DNA of 6,596 nucleotides from Candidatus Thorarchaeota archaeon. GTDB taxonomy: Archaea; Asgardarchaeota; Thorarchaeia; Thorarchaeales; Thorarchaeaceae. Position numbers and translations under genes: made by a program. Location of the stretch: assembly GCA_016840965.1 (NCBI GenBank), contig JAEORI010000240.1, positions 1 through 6,596 of the forward strand. The letters run 5' to 3'. Of the stretch, positions 1 through 6,166 are shown piece after piece; position 1 is the stretch's first letter; every line of letters begins with the position of its first letter. The notes beneath the pieces were generated by a model, which saw nothing but the letters and a program-made list of their open reading frames with translations, did not search any database and had not been told where the DNA came from.

Positions 1-1
1 A

Positions 2-376
2 GACCTTCTTCTCACTGAACACACCCTCTTCAATGAGCTAACAGAGAGATTTGGAGAAGTCATGATTTTTGAAGGCCCGGCCAAACTACGACGCGTGATT
101 CGTGAATTCATTGCTCCAGCAATTGAGGTAGGAGTGAACAGCTTGTATCTCCCAGATGGGTCAAAAGAGAGCATAGTGATGCTTCGTGGAGAAGATCGGG
201 AGAAGATCAAATATTCAATCGATGAGCTCAGAGCTATTGTATCAGCCATCATGAACGAGTCTGTCCTGTTCGAATTTCAGAAAGATCGATTAAAGTCAGA
301 TAAGGATGAAAAGATTCCTGATGAGTTTGACCAACGGATGGAGGAAATGAGCCACCGAAGAACTAAAGCCCGATGA
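2..376 (+). CDS. 3' part of an unrecognised protein, possibly NusA-like KH domain
   Basis: The frame is open from base 2 to a TGA at 374-376, about 124 residues, with no start codon before ATG 62. A GGAG at 53-56 sits five bases before that ATG, so a 104-residue protein starting there is possible. I prefer a gene entering from the left, because the residues before the ATG (ELTERFGEV) look like ordinary coding sequence. I do not recognise the family firmly. The stretch ERFGEVMIFEGPAKLRRVIREF, then IAPAIEVGVNSLYLP, then MLRGEDREKI resembles by eye the junction of the two KH domains in archaeal NusA-like factors (VEVVEYS, FI..ALAPA, then a beta strand and helix). The glycine-rich GxxG loop expected of an RNA-binding KH domain is absent. 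The C-terminus (from about 87 on the 104-residue numbering) is charged and probably disordered. The usual archaeal NusA neighbours (L30e, S12) are not seen. The coding call is fair; the function is inference. Confidence 0.65.
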   Translation, partial: DLLLTEHTLFNELTERFGEVMIFEGPAKLRRVIREFIAPAIEVGVNSLYLPDGSKESIVMLRGEDREKIKYSIDELRAIVSAIMNESVLFEFQKDRLKSDKDEKIPDEFDQRMEEMSHRRTKAR

Positions 377-377
377 T

Positions 378-1727
378 TTAGACTCGATTGATAGGGTGGT
401 TCTTCATTATCTCCCGCATCACCACGGTTGCGTAGGAGCCTTTCCGTAGGGAGAATCGCACTAATAAGCCCTCATTAGAACATGAGGTTTCTAAATCTGG
501 CAATCTTATAGATGCAAGGTGCAACCCTCCAGGTGAGTCTAACGATTTCATCTCAGCATTTCTAAAGTCTGAGAACTGAATATTCTCATCCCTCAGTATT
601 TGTTTGAGTTGTTCAGATTGTATAGAAGATGGTACTCTCGTTGAATATCCAGGAATTGGTAATGCGAGTCCATATTCTCCCGTCTCAACTTGCTGTTGTC
701 TTTTCTCATAAGTTGACTCTGTAACGTAAAGCCACGCGTCGCGGCCTGAATGTGTTTCATCAAGTTTGATAAGAAAATCTCCAACTTCGGGAGAGGATAT
801 AGACATTCCAGATTTACAACGCTCGCTGAGCAGGTGATTGAATAGGTATGACTGAAATGAATGTACCTGTAATGTTAATACTCTAGGAGGGATTTTTAAA
901 ATGGCTCTCCGAAAATCCTCGGGATTCTTCATGAGCTCTTTCATCAGAGTCTTCTCATACCCCATGTCTTCTGGGAGAGATTCAATCATTTTCTCGTTGG
1001 GAACAAGCCTGTCCGACAATTCTAACCGGACACCAGTCAATTCTTCGGACTCATAATCACTAGTGGTCGTGAGCATGATACGAATTGCGCCTTCAAAATC
1101 TCGTTGTATTAACGCCTTTCCGACAAGATGCGTGTTTGGTCTTGTAAGACCAAATCTTTGCACTCCAAAGTAATTCAGCAAGGGTCTCTCACGAAGTTGG
1201 TTCACTACTGAAAGAGCAGTATCGCAATCTGAATTAATATCTCTGAGTACAATCGTAAACCTGTTACCCCAGAGATCACCAATTTGCACAGGTTGTCTGG
1301 TAAAACGAATATCTCGTATGTTAATTCGGGTGAGTTCCATTGGAGCGACTAGCTCTACAGCTCTGGCAGGAATACTCATAGATTGGACAGTGAGTGCACG
1401 CTTGTCTTTGAGACCTGCATAGGTGACACTATTTCTAGAGAGTTGGAGAGATGCGGCTAAGATATTGGCAACATCCATTGTTGAGAGACCCATTTTCTGA
1501 AGTGTGAATGTGGCGAATCTATCAGACTTCCCCTTAGCTGCTGGTGGTATTACTTTCGACTCAGACCACTTCTGTACGCTGAGAATTGTTCGATCAGGCG
1601 AAATCTCTTCTACGATAAAATCCTCATACTGTTTCTTCAGTTTTCCTCCTATTCCGGAGAAATCTGTTGAATAGAGTTCCATCCCCAATGTTTTTTCAAG
1701 AGGATGGGCTTCAATCATGATACTCAC
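378..1727 (-). CDS. truD: tRNA pseudouridine synthase TruD (tRNA pseudouridine-13)
   Basis: Known for the family: converts uridine 13 of tRNA to pseudouridine, in the cytoplasm, without a cofactor. Seen here: 449 residues, of archaeal/eukaryotic (TruD/Pus7) length. The signature AGLKDKRALTVQ (104-115) carries the likely catalytic Asp108; other family blocks are GNRFTIVLRDI (154-164), NYFGVQRFG (185-193) followed by NTHLVGKAL, VHSFQSYLFNHLLSER (288-303), and a C-terminal SYATVVMREIMK. Nothing is truncated. The longest frame opens with GTG at 1727, one base after the pth2 stop; ATG at 1718 gives 446 residues and is better placed behind a GAGTGAG-like sequence, so I favour ATG 1718. It follows pth2 closely on the same strand, a pairing common in archaea, so co-transcription is likely. 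Its TAA lies one base from the stop of the convergent gene on the left, leaving no room for a separate terminator. Confidence 0.97.
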   Translation of the reverse strand: MSIMIEAHPLEKTLGMELYSTDFSGIGGKLKKQYEDFIVEEISPDRTILSVQKWSESKVIPPAAKGKSDRFATFTLQKMGLSTMDVANILAASLQLSRNSVTYAGLKDKRALTVQSMSIPARAVELVAPMELTRINIRDIRFTRQPVQIGDLWGNRFTIVLRDINSDCDTALSVVNQLRERPLLNYFGVQRFGLTRPNTHLVGKALIQRDFEGAIRIMLTTTSDYESEELTGVRLELSDRLVPNEKMIESLPEDMGYEKTLMKELMKNPEDFRRAILKIPPRVLTLQVHSFQSYLFNHLLSERCKSGMSISSPEVGDFLIKLDETHSGRDAWLYVTESTYEKRQQQVETGEYGLALPIPGYSTRVPSSIQSEQLKQILRDENIQFSDFRNAEMKSLDSPGGLHLASIRLPDLETSCSNEGLLVRFSLRKGSYATVVMREIMKNHPINRV

Positions 1728-1728
1728 T

Positions 1729-2106
1729 CTATAGCAGCTTAAGTTCGCCAGTCACCTCATCAATAATCTCTGCTTTAGCTGGACCAATGCCAAGAACAGT
1801 GATTGTGCCAGGAGGGAGTTCAGTCATCCCAGCATCTCGAATTAGAGCATGATGCAGACTATGACTTATAGCCTGGCGTCTTAATTCAAGAAGCTCTTCC
1901 TCAGAACCTACTTTGACTGCGACCTTTTTCTGACCTTCGCGTAACCATGCTTTCCAGATGTCCTGTTGGTGGATTCGTGCCTGTTCTGCCGATGACACTG
2001 AACCATGAGCGACTTGAACTGCAATTTTACCTCTGCTCATACCAAGATCCGTGCGTACGGCAATGACCTGTTTGTACTTGAAAGATCTTTCAGTCAAAGG
2101 AAGCAC
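1729..2106 (-). CDS. pth2: Peptidyl-tRNA hydrolase, Pth2 (archaeal/eukaryotic) type
   Basis: Known for the family: hydrolyses the ester bond of peptidyl-tRNAs released from stalled ribosomes, recycling tRNA; cytosolic and unrelated to bacterial Pth. Seen here: the full Pth2 pattern, KQVIAVRTDLGMSRGKIAVQVAHG (about residues 12-35), W..WLREGQKKVAVKV (about 52-66), ALIRDAGMTELPPGTITVLGIGP (about 87-109) and IDEVTGELKLL at the C-terminus. Family length is about 115-125 residues. The longest frame starts with GTG at 2106 (125 residues), but that GTG is itself part of a strong Shine-Dalgarno sequence, GGAGGTG at 2110-2104. An in-frame TTG at 2097 lies six bases after it, giving 122 residues starting TERSFKYKQ. 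I consider TTG 2097 the true start. Directly upstream of truD; a TATA-like promoter candidate lies about 45-60 bases upstream. Confidence 0.97.
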   Translation of the reverse strand: MLPLTERSFKYKQVIAVRTDLGMSRGKIAVQVAHGSVSSAEQARIHQQDIWKAWLREGQKKVAVKVGSEEELLELRRQAISHSLHHALIRDAGMTELPPGTITVLGIGPAKAEIIDEVTGELKLL

Positions 2107-2110
2107 CTCC
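2104..2110 (-). promoter_or_regulatory. Shine-Dalgarno sequence of pth2 that decides the start
   Basis: On the minus strand the bases read GGAGGTG. This is strongly complementary to the pyrimidine-rich 3' end of archaeal 16S rRNA. It overlaps the GTG that opens the longest pth2 frame, which therefore cannot be efficiently used from this site, and lies six bases before an in-frame TTG at 2097. Confidence 0.65.
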
Positions 2111-2126
2111 CTGATTACTTAGACTG

Positions 2127-2141
2127 ATTGGTTAATCCAAT
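2127..2141. repeat. 15-base perfect palindrome ATTGG-TTAAT-CCAAT
   Basis: Perfect 5-base arms (ATTGG and CCAAT) around TTAAT. It lies between the candidate pth2 TATA box and start codon, about where transcription would begin, which is the position of many archaeal repressor operators. It could also be chance in AT-rich sequence or a short leader hairpin. Confidence 0.35.
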
Positions 2142-2146
2142 GGGAG

Positions 2147-2160
2147 AGTTAAAAATATGG
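2147..2160 (-). promoter_or_regulatory. Candidate TATA box of the pth2-truD transcript
   Basis: The minus strand reads CCATATTTTTAACT, an AT-rich box of archaeal TATA type. Transcription would be expected to start roughly 25 bases downstream, near 2127, giving a leader of about 20-30 bases that contains the GGAGGTG sequence. Placement is by pattern and spacing only. Confidence 0.4.
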
Positions 2161-2188
2161 CTAATGATGGCTATGAGAATTCGAAATG

Positions 2189-2204
2189 TTGGATGTCGTT
2201 CCAA
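2189..2204. repeat. Short hairpin upstream of tnpB (possible element left-end structure)
   Basis: TTGGA (2189-2193) and TCCAA (2200-2204) pair around a six-base loop, with two possible G-U pairs extending outward. IS200/IS605-family elements carry subterminal imperfect hairpins at each end, so this may mark the left end of the tnpB element. No exact boundary can be fixed from one sequence. Confidence 0.3.
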
Positions 2205-2237
2205 TGGCCCTTTGTTATTGAAGTTGAATTCATATGG

Positions 2238-2248
2238 ACTTAAAATAC
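2238..2248 (+). promoter_or_regulatory. Candidate TATA box of tnpB
   Basis: ACTTAAAATAC lies about 30 bases before the tnpB ATG at 2275. With usual archaeal spacing the transcript would begin within about 5-10 bases of the ATG. I see no good Shine-Dalgarno match before that ATG, which agrees with a leaderless or nearly leaderless message. Confidence 0.4.
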
Positions 2249-2274
2249 ACTGACATGACAATATTCTGATTCGA

Positions 2275-3492
2275 ATGCTTGTTCACAGAGCTTACAGGTA
2301 TGAACTTGATCCGAATAACTCACAAAAATCAACTCTTTTTCGGCATGCTGGAGTATCTCGTTTTACATACAATTGGGGTCTTGAGCAACGAATAACTCTT
2401 TTCAAAATGAATCAAGGATCTGCAAGGTTTACAGATGCTATGAAACAACATAAGCTTCTGACAAGCCTGAAGAAGACGCAGTTCCCATGGATGTATGAAT
2501 GTTCAAAATGCGTTCCGCAAGAAGCTTTGAGGGACTTACAAAAAGCTTTCGCCAATTTCTATCGAGGAAAGAAGACAGGAGAAACGATTGGATTTCCAAA
2601 GTTCAAGAAGAAGGGAGTAAAAGACAGTTTTAGGCTGAATGGAGCAATAAGGTTCGAAGGACAAAGAATTCAACTTCCACGAATAGGAAAGGTTTGGATT
2701 AAAGAGAAGAGAGATAGATATCATAATGGGAAAATACTCTCCGTCACGGTGAGGAGGAGGGCTGACCGATGGTTTGTATCTGTCACTGTGGAAGAGCATA
2801 TTCCTGATCCAAAACCCATCAAAGGACCAGCAGTAGGAGTAGACCTTGGAATCAAAACCTTAGCAACCCTCTCTGATGGCACATTCTTCTCCAATCCGCG
2901 AGCATTAGGAAAACGATTGAATAAGGTAAGAAAGCTGTCAAAGATTCTTTCAAAAAAACAGAGTGAGAGTAAAAACTATGAAAAAGCCAAGCTACGACTA
3001 GCTAAAATATACCTGAAGATATTCAATATCAGGCAAGACACACTCCATAAGTTAACGTCCTATCTTGCCAAGAACCACAGTATGATAGTGATTGAAGACT
3101 TGAATGTGTCAGGTATGATGAGAAACAGAAAATTAGCCAGAGCTATAGCAGATGTAGGTATGTTTGAGTTCAGAAGACAATTGCAATACAAGTGTCGCTG
3201 GTATGGATCTCAACTTATTATTGTATCGAGATCATATCCCTCTTCAAAAATATGTTCATACTGCGGGAGCAAGAAAGAAGAAATATCTCTATCACAAAGA
3301 GATTATATTTGCGAAATTTGTGGTTTGAAGATTGACAGAGACATCAATGCTGCACGTAATCTAGTCGCCGTTAGTTTACCGGAGACTCAAAATGCCTGTA
3401 GAGAGGATGTAAGACTTCCATTTACTCTTTTAAGATTAAATGAGAAACAGACCTCTATGAAGCAGGAACCGAACCTCAATCAAGGATTTTGA
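2275..3492 (+). CDS. tnpB: TnpB, RNA-guided nuclease of an IS1341-type (IS200/IS605 family) element
   Basis: Known for the family: TnpB binds an omega-RNA from the 3' end of its own element and cuts matching DNA beside a short target motif, helping the element persist; it is the ancestor group of Cas12. Seen here: 405 residues, usual length. In order: OrfB N-terminal helical domain (AYRYELDPNNSQ, 6-17; GVSRFTYNWGLE, 26-37), the GFPKFKKK block (106-113), RuvC-I GVDLGIKTLATLSDG with Asp190, RuvC-II MIVIEDLNVSGM with Glu274, a zinc ribbon with Cys327, Cys330, Cys346 and Cys349, and RuvC-III DRDINAARNL (354-363). All expected catalytic and zinc residues are present, so the protein should be active. 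The tail (SLPETQNACREDVRL to SMKQEPNLNQGF) is typical of stand-alone IS1341 TnpBs. No tnpA occurs in the window. It lies between a divergent minus-strand operon and a plus-strand gene, disrupting neither. Confidence 0.97.
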   Translation: MLVHRAYRYELDPNNSQKSTLFRHAGVSRFTYNWGLEQRITLFKMNQGSARFTDAMKQHKLLTSLKKTQFPWMYECSKCVPQEALRDLQKAFANFYRGKKTGETIGFPKFKKKGVKDSFRLNGAIRFEGQRIQLPRIGKVWIKEKRDRYHNGKILSVTVRRRADRWFVSVTVEEHIPDPKPIKGPAVGVDLGIKTLATLSDGTFFSNPRALGKRLNKVRKLSKILSKKQSESKNYEKAKLRLAKIYLKIFNIRQDTLHKLTSYLAKNHSMIVIEDLNVSGMMRNRKLARAIADVGMFEFRRQLQYKCRWYGSQLIIVSRSYPSSKICSYCGSKKEEISLSQRDYICEICGLKIDRDINAARNLVAVSLPETQNACREDVRLPFTLLRLNEKQTSMKQEPNLNQGF

Positions 3493-3495
3493 TAT
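3340..3495 (+). ncRNA. Predicted omega-RNA scaffold region overlapping the tnpB 3' end
   Basis: Family knowledge: TnpB guide RNA is made from the 3' end of tnpB through the right end of the element, the guide being the flanking DNA just beyond. Seen here: possible pairings of AGAGG (3402-3406) with CCTCT (3452-3456), and a terminal hairpin ATCAA (3479-3483) with TTGAT (3489-3493) that includes the stop codon. The exact 5' and 3' ends are guesses. Confidence 0.4.
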
Positions 3496-3510
3496 CTAAG
3501 ATTGTCTAAG
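3495..3510. repeat. Tandem TCTAAG pair spaced ten bases
   Basis: TCTAAG occurs at 3495-3500 and again at 3505-3510, one helical turn apart, just upstream of the candidate TATA box of the next gene. A third copy is on the minus strand at 2123-2118 in the pth2 leader. Could be a regulator site or chance. Confidence 0.2.
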
Positions 3511-3521
3511 TTTCGGAAAAC

Positions 3522-3531
3522 GGTTAAAAAC
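3522..3531 (+). promoter_or_regulatory. Candidate TATA box of the geranylgeranyl reductase gene
   Basis: GGTTAAAAAC, preceded by purine-rich CGGAAAAC (BRE-like), lies about 35 bases before the ATG at 3564. This predicts a leader of roughly 10 bases. It lies downstream of tnpB, so the lipid gene probably kept its own promoter despite the element. Confidence 0.35.
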
Positions 3532-3563
3532 GTGCTCAAAGCTCCTTTTGCTAGGGACTATTC

Positions 3564-4757
3564 ATGAAGTATGATGCTATCATTATTGGTGCAGGACCCG
3601 CGGGACTCCTGGCAGCCACAATGATAGCAGAAGCTGGATACAAAGTGCTGGTATCAGAAGAGCACAAGAAGGTGGGGGAACCTGATCATTGTGCAGGCTT
3701 ATTGAGCGCGTCAGGATTAAGTGCGCTAAATCTTAAACTCTCAAGTGATGTCATTCAGAACACTGTTTCAGGCGCACGTATTAATGCCCCATCTGGTCAT
3801 TCGCTATTTGTTGAAAGAGGGCGCCGTGAGGCTTTTGTCATCGACCGGCGAAGATTTGATGCATGGCTAGCAGAGAGAGCTTCAGATAAGGGTGCTAACA
3901 TACTTACTAGCAGCAAGGTAAAGAGGATAATCCGCTCAAAATTAGGGATAAAGTCCATCATAACATCTGGCCAAGACTTTGAGGCCAAGGTAGTCATAAT
4001 TGCAGAAGGTGCTCGTTCAGTTCTAGCGAGGGATGCTGGATTTCCTATTATGTCGAAACATAGCAAGCTTCCAGCCTATCAATATGAACTCAAAGACGTT
4101 GAAATTGAGGAAGACCTGGTTGAGATGTTCTATGGTCGTCAGCTCGCACCTGGATTCTTTTCTTGGATTATTCCAATTGGAGAAGGAAAAGTAAGGGTTG
4201 GTTTAGCCTCAAAGAATAGAACAAAGGCAAGACTTGATTCAGCTCTACTTCATCACCCGATTATTAGTGATCGGTTAAAAAATGCAAAAACCGTTCGAGG
4301 ATTAGGCGGCGTTGTATTGGTTGGTAAACCATTGTCTACATTATCAGTCGATGGTATAGTCATTGTTGGAGATACAGCTGGTATGGTAAAAGCAACGACA
4401 GGCGGCGGAGTAATCATCGGAGGATTGACTGCAAAGTTGGCAGGGGAATCAGTCATAGATGCACTTCAAAAAGAGGATGTGTCACGAAAGCAACTCTCAA
4501 GATACGATAAACAATTCAAGGCAATGTATTACCAAGAGCTTCAAACCATGTATTTAGCTCAAAAGGCAATCACATCACTCACAAACAAAGGACTTGACTC
4601 TGTAGTTCAAGATGCTCAAAAGATGGGACTTCTCGATATTGTACGAAAAGATGGAGATATGGATCTTCAGGCAAAAGTGATTCGTAAACTCGTTTCTAAT
4701 CCACGAACTTTCCTGCTCGGTTTAAAGGCTGTAAGGTACATCAACCCATTCCTCTAG
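3564..4757 (+). CDS. Geranylgeranyl reductase family FAD protein (archaeal lipid saturation)
   Basis: Known for the family: FAD-dependent enzymes that hydrogenate the double bonds of digeranylgeranylglycerol lipids, giving saturated phytanyl chains of archaeal membranes; other members act on chlorophyll or menaquinone side chains. Seen here: 397 residues, usual length. N-terminal Rossmann dinucleotide fold DAIIIGAGPAGLLAA with GAGPAG (9-14) and Glu32/33; hallmark GEPDHCAG (38-45) with the conserved Cys43; substrate-domain PGFFSWIIPIGEGKVRVGLA (196-215); second FAD motif GIVIVGDTAG (264-273) followed by KATTGGG (276-282). No membrane segment is obvious, consistent with a peripheral membrane enzyme. 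The start follows a weak AGGGA eight bases upstream. Pus10 follows 44 bases downstream on the same strand, so the two may share a transcript. The exact substrate cannot be told from sequence; digeranylgeranylglycerophospholipid reductase is the most likely role in an archaeon. Confidence 0.92.
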   Translation: MKYDAIIIGAGPAGLLAATMIAEAGYKVLVSEEHKKVGEPDHCAGLLSASGLSALNLKLSSDVIQNTVSGARINAPSGHSLFVERGRREAFVIDRRRFDAWLAERASDKGANILTSSKVKRIIRSKLGIKSIITSGQDFEAKVVIIAEGARSVLARDAGFPIMSKHSKLPAYQYELKDVEIEEDLVEMFYGRQLAPGFFSWIIPIGEGKVRVGLASKNRTKARLDSALLHHPIISDRLKNAKTVRGLGGVVLVGKPLSTLSVDGIVIVGDTAGMVKATTGGGVIIGGLTAKLAGESVIDALQKEDVSRKQLSRYDKQFKAMYYQELQTMYLAQKAITSLTNKGLDSVVQDAQKMGLLDIVRKDGDMDLQAKVIRKLVSNPRTFLLGLKAVRYINPFL

Positions 4758-4786
4758 CTTTATGAACCGAGGCAAACAAAGATTGT

Positions 4787-4793
4787 AGGAGGT
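4787..4793 (+). promoter_or_regulatory. Strong Shine-Dalgarno sequence of Pus10
   Basis: AGGAGGT ends eight bases before the ATG at 4802 and fixes that start. A TATA-like TTTATGAA at 4759-4766 could give Pus10 its own promoter, but the spacing leaves almost no leader, so translation within a longer transcript is more likely. Confidence 0.7.
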
Positions 4794-4801
4794 CTAGACA
4801 C

Positions 4802-6166
4802 ATGCCAGCAACTGTCCAAAGCAAAGTATTGGATATTGTACTCAACATGCTTGAGCAATATACAATCTGTGATAGGTGTCTAGGCCGACAGTTTGCGTGG
4901 TTGAGTACTGGCACATCAAATACAGACAGGGGACACTCACTAAAACTGACTCTGTCAATGATGGCTGATGATGAGTTAAAATCAGGAAATCCGGAATATG
5001 GCCAGAAGGTTCTTGCTCTGTTAGCGGGTCACGGTCATTTTGAACCTGCACAAACAATTGCAGATAAAAACATGATTGCGTATGACAAGAGCGAGGAGTG
5101 CCATCTCTGTTATGATGGGAGAAAGTCCGTCTTCGATAGGATTAGTGAGATATCGCAACAAGCTATCAATTTAGTCAAGGATATCGAATTTGATAATTTT
5201 CTTGTTGGAACTATTCCAAATCCTCAGCTTGATGAGAGGCAAGACGATCTTCGAGCAAAGTACTCACTTCTTCATGCTGAAGCTCTCAAATCAGATTTCA
5301 GCAGAGAACTTGGAAAATGTCTTCATGAAATTCTAAAGAAGGAAGTAGAGTTCGAGCGACCACATTTGGTATTCATCTATAACATGGTCAATGATAAAGT
5401 GCGACTGCAGGTAAATCCAGTATTCATTTTCGGTAGGTATCAAAAGCTGGTCCGGGGAATTCCACAGAGTAGATGGGATTGTAAGGAGTGCAGAGGTAAA
5501 GGTTGTAAACAATGTAATGGAACAGGTCGACTCTATCCAGACTCTATCTCAGAGTACATAGGAGATGTAGCACAGAGATTATTGAAAGGTACTAAGTTCA
5601 AGTTTCATGCTGCAGGAAGAGAAGATATCGATGTTCTTATGCTTGGAGATGGTAGACCCTTCGTTGTAGAGGTTTCAGAACCAAGAATCCGAACTCCTGA
5701 TTTGAAATCATTGATGAAGACTATCAATAAAGAATCTAAGAAACGCGTTAGGGTCAAAGATCTAAAGATAACAAATAGAGAACAATCTCAAAAACTGAAA
5801 GAGGACTCGTCAACAAACATCAAAGAGTACGTGGCTATTATACAGACTGAAAGCCCTGTAGAAAAATCCGAGCTAAGAAGAGTGGAAGCAGAACTCTCTG
5901 GAAATAAGATTGAGCAGCGTACTCCAAATCGTGTTTCACATCGGAGGAGCGATCTTGTGCGAAGAAAGATGGTTCATGAAGTTCGCCTCAAGAAGTTGAA
6001 AGATGATAACATCGAGGCTTTCATTAAGGTACAAGGAGGCACATATGTGAAAGAGTTAATCTCCGGAGATGATGGTCGAACAGAGCCATCAATTGCTAGC
6101 AAACTCGGAGTTGCATGCGTTTGTAAGAAGCTTGATGTAATTGCAGTTTACAGTGGCAAAGAATAA
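4802..6166 (+). CDS. pus10: tRNA pseudouridine synthase Pus10
   Basis: Known for the family: in archaea makes pseudouridine 55, and often 54, in the T-loop of tRNA, replacing bacterial TruB for tRNA. Seen here: 454 residues, in the usual range. N-terminal zinc-binding and THUMP-containing part with ICDRCLGRQF (22-31; Cys23, Cys26) and CHLC (100-103). The middle has FLVGTIPNP (133-141), RGIPQSRWDCKECRGKGCKQCNGTGR (218-243) with four cysteines at 227, 230, 235 and 238. The catalytic block AGREDIDVLMLGDGRPFVVEVSEP (271-294) has Asp275 as likely nucleophile. The C-terminal part has RVSHRRSDLVRRK (377-389) and GGTYVKELISGDDGRTEPSIASKLG (412-436), both standard. The lysine-rich 305-340 stretch is a flexible linker typical of the family. 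Followed by L21e, a conserved archaeal neighbour; preceded closely by the lipid reductase. Confidence 0.97.
   Translation: MPATVQSKVLDIVLNMLEQYTICDRCLGRQFAWLSTGTSNTDRGHSLKLTLSMMADDELKSGNPEYGQKVLALLAGHGHFEPAQTIADKNMIAYDKSEECHLCYDGRKSVFDRISEISQQAINLVKDIEFDNFLVGTIPNPQLDERQDDLRAKYSLLHAEALKSDFSRELGKCLHEILKKEVEFERPHLVFIYNMVNDKVRLQVNPVFIFGRYQKLVRGIPQSRWDCKECRGKGCKQCNGTGRLYPDSISEYIGDVAQRLLKGTKFKFHAAGREDIDVLMLGDGRPFVVEVSEPRIRTPDLKSLMKTINKESKKRVRVKDLKITNREQSQKLKEDSSTNIKEYVAIIQTESPVEKSELRRVEAELSGNKIEQRTPNRVSHRRSDLVRRKMVHEVRLKKLKDDNIEAFIKVQGGTYVKELISGDDGRTEPSIASKLGVACVCKKLDVIAVYSGKE

Noticed and set aside
593..784. 63-codon minus-strand open frame
   Set aside because: Lies wholly inside truD in another frame, with no family resemblance.
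2536..2799. 87-codon minus-strand open frame
   Set aside because: Antisense to the well-supported tnpB; composition looks like a shadow frame.
3797..4456. Two minus-strand open frames of 89 and 67 codons
   Set aside because: Antisense to conserved blocks of the geranylgeranyl reductase; no start signal or domain.
4842..5057. 71-codon minus-strand open frame
   Set aside because: Antisense to the conserved N-terminus of Pus10.
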